In this document: in pieces, positions 57,401 through 64,000 of the stretch | How the letters are laid out: the number at the start of each line of letters is the position of its first letter | Numbering within the stretch: the first letter of the stretch is position 1 | Source: Muraenolepis orangiensis | Lineage: Eukaryota; Chordata; Actinopteri; Gadiformes; Muraenolepididae | NCBI GenBank assembly: GCA_027704905.1 | Contig: JANIIK010000776.1 | Coordinates: forward strand, 1 to 64,000 | Direction: 5' to 3' | DNA: 64,000 nucleotides | Made by a program: the position numbers and the translations under genes | The notes under the pieces: model-generated | What the model was told of the DNA's origin: nothing | Seen by the model: only the letters and a program-made list of their open reading frames with translations | The model's database searches: none

Positions 57401-60400
57401 GTGTTTGTGGGGTCAGGACCAGTGCATTTAGTCAAACATTCATCCGAAATTGAGTGCCTATATTCGGATTGGAGATGGAGTGTGTGTGGTGTCAGGACCA
57501 GTTCTCATAGTCTTACGCTTATCCGACATTGTGTGCCAATATTCGGATTGGAGATGGAATGTGTGTGGGTCAGGAACAGTGCTCATAGTCATACACTTAT
57601 CCGACATTGAGTGCTTATTTTTGGATGGGAAATGGAGTGTGTGTGGGAGTCAGTACCAATGCTTTTTGTCAAACACTCATCCGACAGTTTGTGCCCATAT
57701 TCGGATTGGAGATGGACTGTGTGTGGGGGTGAGGACCAGTGCTTTTAGTCTTACAATCATCCGACATTGAGTGCCTATATTCGGATTGGTGATGGAGTGT
57801 GTGTGGGGTCAGGACCAGTGCTCATAGTCATACACTCATCTGACATTGTGTGGCTATATTCGGATTGGAGATGGAGTTTGTGTGGGGGTGAGGACCAGTG
57901 CTTTTATTCAAACATACATCCGACATTGTGTGCCTATTTTCGGATTGGAGATGGAGTGTGTGGGGGTCAGGACCAGTGCTCATTGTCATACACTTATCCA
58001 ACATTGTGTGCCTATATTCGGATTGGAGATGGAGTGTGTGGGGGTCAGGACCAGAGCTCATAGTCATACACTTATCCGACATTGTGTGCTTATATTCCGA
58101 TTGGAGATGGAGTTTGTGTGGGGGTGAGGACCAGTGCTTTTAGTTAAACATTCATCCGACAATGTGTGCCTATATTCGGATTGGAGTTGGAGTGTGTGTG
58201 GGGGTGAGGACCAGTGCTTGTAGTCAAACATTCATCCGACATTGTGTGCCTATATTCGGATTGGAGATGGAGTGTGTGTGGTGGTCAGGACCAGTGCTTT
58301 TATTCAAACATTCATCCGACATTGTGTGCCTATATTCGGATTGGTGATGGAGTGTGTGTGGGGGTCAGGACCAGTGCTTTTAGTCATACACACATCCGAC
58401 ATTGAGTGCCTATTTTCGGATTGGAGAATGAGTGTTTGTGGGGTCAGGACCAGTGCATTTAGTCAAACATTCATCCGAAATTGAGTGCCTATATTCGGAT
58501 TGGAGATGGAGTGTGTGTGGTGTCAGGACCAGTTCTCATAGTCTTACGCTTATCCGACATTGTGTGCCAATATTCGGATTGGAGATGGAATGTGTGTGGG
58601 TCAGGAACAGTGCTCATAGTCATACACTTATCCGACATTGAGTGCTTATTTTTGGATGGGAAATGGAGTGTGTGTGGGAGTCAGTACCAATGCTTTTTGT
58701 CAAACACTCATCCGACAGTTTGTGCCCATATTCGGATTGGAGATGGACTGTGTGTGGGGGTGAGGACCAGTGCTTTTAGTCTTACAATCATCCGACATTG
58801 AGTGCCTATATTCGGATTGGTGATGGAGTGTGTGTGGGGTCAGGACCAGTGCTCATAGTCATACACTCATCTGACATTGTGTGGCTATATTCGGATTGGA
58901 GATGGAGTTTGTGTGGGGGTGAGGACCAGTGCTTTTATTCAAACATACATCCGACATTGTGTGCCTATTTTCGGATTGGAGATGGAGTGTGTGGGGGTCA
59001 GGACCAGTGCTCATTGTCATACACTTATCCAACATTGTGTGCCTATATTCGGATTGGAGATGGAGTGTGTGGGGGTCAGGACCAGAGCTCATAGTCATAC
59101 ACTTATCCGACATTGTGTGCTTATATTCCGATTGGAGATGGAGTTTGTGTGGGGGTGAGGACCAGTGCTTTCAGTTAAACATTCATCCGACAATGTGTGC
59201 CTATATTCGGATTGGAGTTGGAGTGTGTGTGGGGGTGAGGACCAGTGCTTGTAGTCAAACATTCATCCGACATTGTGTGCCTATATTCGGATTGGAGATG
59301 GAGTGTGTGTGGTGGTCAGGACCAGTGCTTTTATTCAAACATTCATCCGACATTGTGTGCCTATATTCGGATTGGTGATGGAGTGTGTGTGGGGGTCAGG
59401 ACCAGTGCTTTTAGTCATACACACATCCGACATTGAGTGCCTATTTTCGGATTGGAGATAGAGTGTGTGGGGGTCAGGACCAGTGCTCATAGTAATACAC
59501 TTATCCGACATTGTGTGCCTATATTCGGATTGGAGAATGAGTGTTTGTGGGGTCAGGACCAGTGCATTTAGTCAAACATTCATCCGAAATTGAGTGCCTA
59601 TATTCGGATTGGAGATGGAGTGTGTGTGGTGTCAGGACCAGTTCTCATAGTCTTACGCTTATCCGACATTGTGTGCCAATATTCGGATTGGAGATGGAAT
59701 GTGTGTGGGTCAGGAACAGTGCTCATAGTCATACACTTATCCGACATTGAGTGCTTATTTTTGGATGGGAAATGGAGTGTGTGTGGGAGTCAGTACCAAT
59801 GCTTTTAGTCAAACACTCATCCGACAGTTTGTGCCCATATTCGGATTGGAGATGGACTGTGTGTGGGGGTGAGGACCAGTGCTTTTAGTCTTACAATCAT
59901 CCGACATTGAGTGCCTATATTCGGATTGGTGATGGAGTGTGTGTGGGGTCAGGACCAGTGCTCATAGTCATACACTCATCTGACATTGTGTGGCTATATT
60001 CGGATTGGAGATGGAGTTTGTGTGGGGGTGAGGACCAGTGCTTTTATTCAAACATACATCCGACATTGTGTGCCTATTTTCGGATTGGAGATGGAGTGTG
60101 TGGGGGTCAGGACCAGTGCTCATTGTCATACACTTATCCAACATTGTGTGCCTATATTCGGATTGGAGATGGAGTGTGTGGGGGTCAGGACCAGAGCTCA
60201 TAGTCATACACTTATCCGACATTGTGTGCTTATATTCCGATTGGAGATGGAGTTTGTGTGGGGGTGAGGACCAGTGCTTTTAGTTAAACATTCATCCGAC
60301 AATGTGTGCCTATATTCGGATTGGAGTTGGAGTGTGTGTGGGGGTGAGGACCAGTGCTTGTAGTCAAACATTCATCCGACATTGTGTGCCTATATTCGGA

Positions 60401-63400
60401 TTGGAGATGGAGTGTGTGTGGTGGTCAGGACCAGTGCTTTTAGTCATACACACATCCGACATTGAGTGCCTATATTCGGATTGGAGATGGAGTTTGTGTG
60501 GGGGTGAGGACCAGTGCTTTTAGTTAAACATTCATCCGACAATGTTTGCCTATATTCGGATTGGAGTTGGAGTGTGTGTGGGGGTGAGGACCAGTGCTTG
60601 TAGTCAAACATTCATCCGACATTGTGTGCCTATATTCGGATTGGAGATGGAGTGTGTGGGGGTCAGGACCAGTGCTCATTGTCATACACTTATCCAACAT
60701 TGTGTGCCTATATTCGGATTGGAGATGGAGTTTGTGTGGGGGTGAGGACCAGTGCTTTTATTCAAACATTCATCCGACATTGTGTGCCTATATTCGGATT
60801 GGTGATGGAGTGTGTGTGGGGGTCAGGACCAGTGCTTTTAGTCATACACACATCCGACATTGAGTGCCCATATTCAGATTGGAGATGGAGTTTGTGTGGG
60901 GGTGAGGACCAGTGCTTTTAGTCATACAATCGTCCGACATTTAGTGCCTATATTCGGATTGGAGATGGAGTGTGTGTGGGTCAGTAACAGTGCTCATAGT
61001 CATACACTCATCCGACATTGTGTGGCTATATTTCGATTGAAGATGGAGTGTGTGTGGGGGTGAGGACCAGTGCTTTTAGTCAAACATTCATCCGACATTG
61101 TGTGCCTATATTCGGATTGGAGATTGAGTGTGTGTGGGGGTGAGGACCAGTGCTTGTAGTCAAACATTCATCCGACATTGTGTGCCTATATTCGGATTGG
61201 AGATGGAGTGTGTGTGGGGGTCAGGACCAGTGCTTTTAGTCATACACACATCCGAAATTGAGTGCCTATTTTCGGATTGGAGATGGAGTTTGTGTGGGGG
61301 TGAGGACCAGTGGTTTTAGTTAAACATTCATCCGACAATGTGTGCCTATATTCGGATTGGAGTTGGAGTGTGTGTGGGGGTCAGGACCAGTGCTTTTAGT
61401 CATACACACATCCAACATTGAGTGCCTATATTCGGATTGGAGATGGACTGTGTGGGGGTCAGGACCAGTGCTCATAGTCATACACTTTTCCGACATTGTG
61501 TGCCTATATTCGGATTGGAAATGGAGTGTGTGTGGGGATGAGGACCAGTGCTTTTAGTCATACAATCGTCTGACATTGAGTGCCTATATTCGGATTGGAG
61601 ATGGAGTGTGTGGGGTCAGTGCCAGTGCTCATAGTCATACACTTATCCAACATTGTGTGCCTTTATTCGGATTGGAGAGGGAGTGTGTGTGGGAGTCAGG
61701 ATCAGTGCTTTTAGTCAAACATTCATCCGACATTGTGTGCCTATATTCGGATTGGAGATGGAGTGTGTGTGGGGGTCAGGACCAGTGCTTTTAGTCATAC
61801 ACACATCCGACATTATGTGCCTATATTCGGAATGGAGATGGAGTGTGTGGGGGTCAGGACCAGTGCTAATTGTCATACACTTATCTGACATTGAGTGCCT
61901 ATTTCGGATGGGAGATGGAGTGTGTGTGGGAGTCAGGACCAGTGCTTTTAGTCAAACATACATCCGACATTGTGTGCCTATATTCGGATTGGAGATGGAG
62001 TGTGTGGGGGTCAGGACCAGTGCTCATTGTCATACACTTATCCAACATTGTGTGCCTATATTCGGATTGGAGATGGAGTGTGTGGGGGTCAGGACCAGTG
62101 CTCATAGTCATACACTTATCCGACATTGTGTGCCTATATTCGGATTGGAGAATAAGTGTTTGTGGGGGTCAGGACCAGTGCATTTAGTCAAACATTCATC
62201 CGACATTGTGTGCCTATATTCGGATTGGTGATGGAGTGTGTGTGGGGGTCAGGACCAGTGCTTTTAGTCATACACACATCCGACATTGAGTGCCTATTTT
62301 CGGATTGGAGAATGAGTGTTTGTGGGGTCAGGACCAGTGCATTTAGTCAAACATTCATCCGAAATTGAGTGCCTATATTCGGATTGGAGATGGAGTGTGT
62401 GTGGTGTCAGGACCAGTTCTCATAGTCTTACGCTTATCCGACATTGTGTGCCAATATTCGGATTGGAGATGGAATGTGTGTGGGTCAGGAACAGTGCTCA
62501 TAGTCATACACTTATCCGACATTGAGTGCTTATTTTTGGATGGGAAATGGAGTGTGTGTGGGAGTCAGTACCAATGCTTTTTGTCAAACACTCATCCGAC
62601 AGTTTGTGCCCATATTCGGATTGGAGATGGACTGTGTGTGGGGGTGAGGACCAGTGCTTTTAGTCTTACAATCATCCGACATTGAGTGCCTATATTCGGA
62701 TTGGTGATGGAGTGTGTGTGGGGTCAGGACCAGTGCTCATAGTCATACACTCATCTGACATTGTGTGGCTATATTCGGATTGGAGATGGAGTTTGTGTGG
62801 GGGTGAGGACCAGTGCTTTTATTCAAACATACATCCGACATTGTGTGCCTATTTTCGGATTGGAGATGGAGTGTGTGGGGGTCAGGACCAGTGCTCATTG
62901 TCATACACTTATCCAACATTGTGTGCCTATATTCGGATTGGAGATGGAGTGTGTGGGGGTCAGGACCAGAGCTCATAGTCATACACTTATCCGACATTGT
63001 GTGCTTATATTCCGATTGGAGATGGAGTTTGTGTGGGGGTGAGGACCAGTGCTTTTAGTTAAACATTCATCCGACAATGTGTGCCTATATTCGGATTGGA
63101 GTTGGAGTGTGTGTGGGGGTGAGGACCAGTGCTTGTAGTCAAACATTCATCCGACATTGTGTGCCTATATTCGGATTGGAGATGGAGTGTGTGTGGTGGT
63201 CAGGACCAGTGCTTTTATTCAAACATTCATCCGACATTGTGTGCCTATATTCGGATTGGTGATGGAGTGTGTGTGGGGGTCAGGACCAGTGCTTTTAGTC
63301 ATACACACATCCGACATTGAGTGCCTATTTTCGGATTGGAGATAGAGTGTGTGGGGGTCAGGACCAGTGCTCATAGTAATACACTTATCCGACATTGTGT

Positions 63401-64000
63401 GCCTATATTCGGATTGGAGAATGAGTGTTTGTGGGGTCAGGACCAGTGCATTTAGTCAAACATTCATCCGAAATTGAGTGCCTATATTCGGATTGGAGAT
63501 GGAGTGTGTGTGGTGTCAGGACCAGTTCTCATAGTCTTACGCTTATCCGACATTGTGTGCCAATATTCGGATTGGAGATGGAATGTGTGTGGGTCAGGAA
63601 CAGTGCTCATAGTCATACACTTATCCGACATTGAGTGCTTATTTTTGGATGGGAAATGGAGTGTGTGTGGGAGTCAGTACCAATGCTTTTAGTCAAACAC
63701 TCATCCGACAGTTTGTGCCCATATTCGGATTGGAGATGGACTGTGTGTGGGGGTGAGGACCAGTGCTTTTAGTCTTACAATCATCCGACATTGAGTGCCT
63801 ATATTCGGATTGGTGATGGAGTGTGTGTGGGGTCAGGACCAGTGCTCATAGTCATACACTCATCTGACATTGTGTGGCTATATTCGGATTGGAGATGGAG
63901 TTTGTGTGGGGGTGAGGACCAGTGCTTTTATTCAAACATACATCCGACATTGTGTGCCTATTTTCGGATTGGAGATGGAGTGTGTGGGGGTCAGGACCAG
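57401..64000 (+). repeat. Higher-order repeat series, 1031/1109-bp periods (13 and 14 monomers)
   Basis: Successive starts of the same cassette fall at 57401, 58432, 59541, 62316 and 63425, all beginning in the gagtgtttgtggggtcagg unit (one G fewer than elsewhere). The spacings are 1031, 1109, 2775 and 1109 bp. The 78-bp difference is one monomer present or absent (gattggagatagag with agtaatac). Shared private variants, such as cttacgcttatcc and accagagctcatag, mark this as the most homogeneous part of the window. The last copy is cut by the window end. Confidence 0.88.

Larger units (their letters stand above)
49522..64000 (+). repeat. Satellite array, segment 4
   Basis: About 183 head-to-tail monomers from the gap to the window edge, same orientation. 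The array runs off the right end of the window, as it does off the left, so its full size is not known from this sequence. No non-satellite insertion is visible. Confidence 0.97.

Overview
This is a eukaryotic repeat block, most likely from a teleost fish. About 95% of it is one head-to-tail satellite or minisatellite array, and two retrotransposon insertions interrupt it. The teleost inference rests on two things. The first is a 74-bp insert whose stem-loop (8-bp stem, GGATA loop) and short tandem tail are typical of UnaL2/L2-type LINE and SINE 3' ends in fish. The second is a CR1/L2/Rex1-like LINE. I see no bacterial-type genes, tRNAs, rRNAs, host exons or CRISPR arrays.

Layout. Positions 1-17564, 17639-21626, 24873-49421 and 49522-64000 are tandem copies of a monomer of about 79 bp (range about 77-80), all in the same orientation, roughly 770 copies in total. 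The core of each monomer reads attcggattggagatggag, followed by a (GT)n-G5 run, then tcaggaccagtgct, then a catac/caaac block and tccga. Because 79 is not a multiple of three, the frame rotates at each monomer. The many 60-257 codon open frames are by-products of this and are not annotated as genes. Variant monomers occur in reproducible order, and large blocks recur at offsets close to multiples of 79.2 bp: about 478, 635, 873, 1033, 1109, 1425, 1741, 1900, 2933 and 3092 bp. This is nested higher-order repeat structure of the kind made by repeated segmental duplication or unequal exchange.

Insertions. At 17565-17638 there is a 74-bp 3' end of an L2/SINE-type element, absent from two paralogous copies of the same block (near 21044 and 28686). 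At 21627-24872, on the minus strand, lies a LINE with an intact frame of about 1021 codons (endonuclease plus reverse transcriptase). It has a short 3' UTR with a hairpin and a degenerate 2A-like NPGP motif near the N terminus. It sits in the second of three related blocks, and the other two keep the empty site.

Assembly. A run of exactly 100 N (49422-49521) marks a gap. The offsets of its flanks to a paralogous block near 46.4-47.2 kb suggest that about 259 bp really belong there.

The only protein-coding gene I can support is the LINE ORF. The main interest is the higher-order architecture of the array, the dating of the insertions by their empty sites, and the 2A-like N terminus of the LINE protein. 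I did not find evidence for a new multi-gene system.
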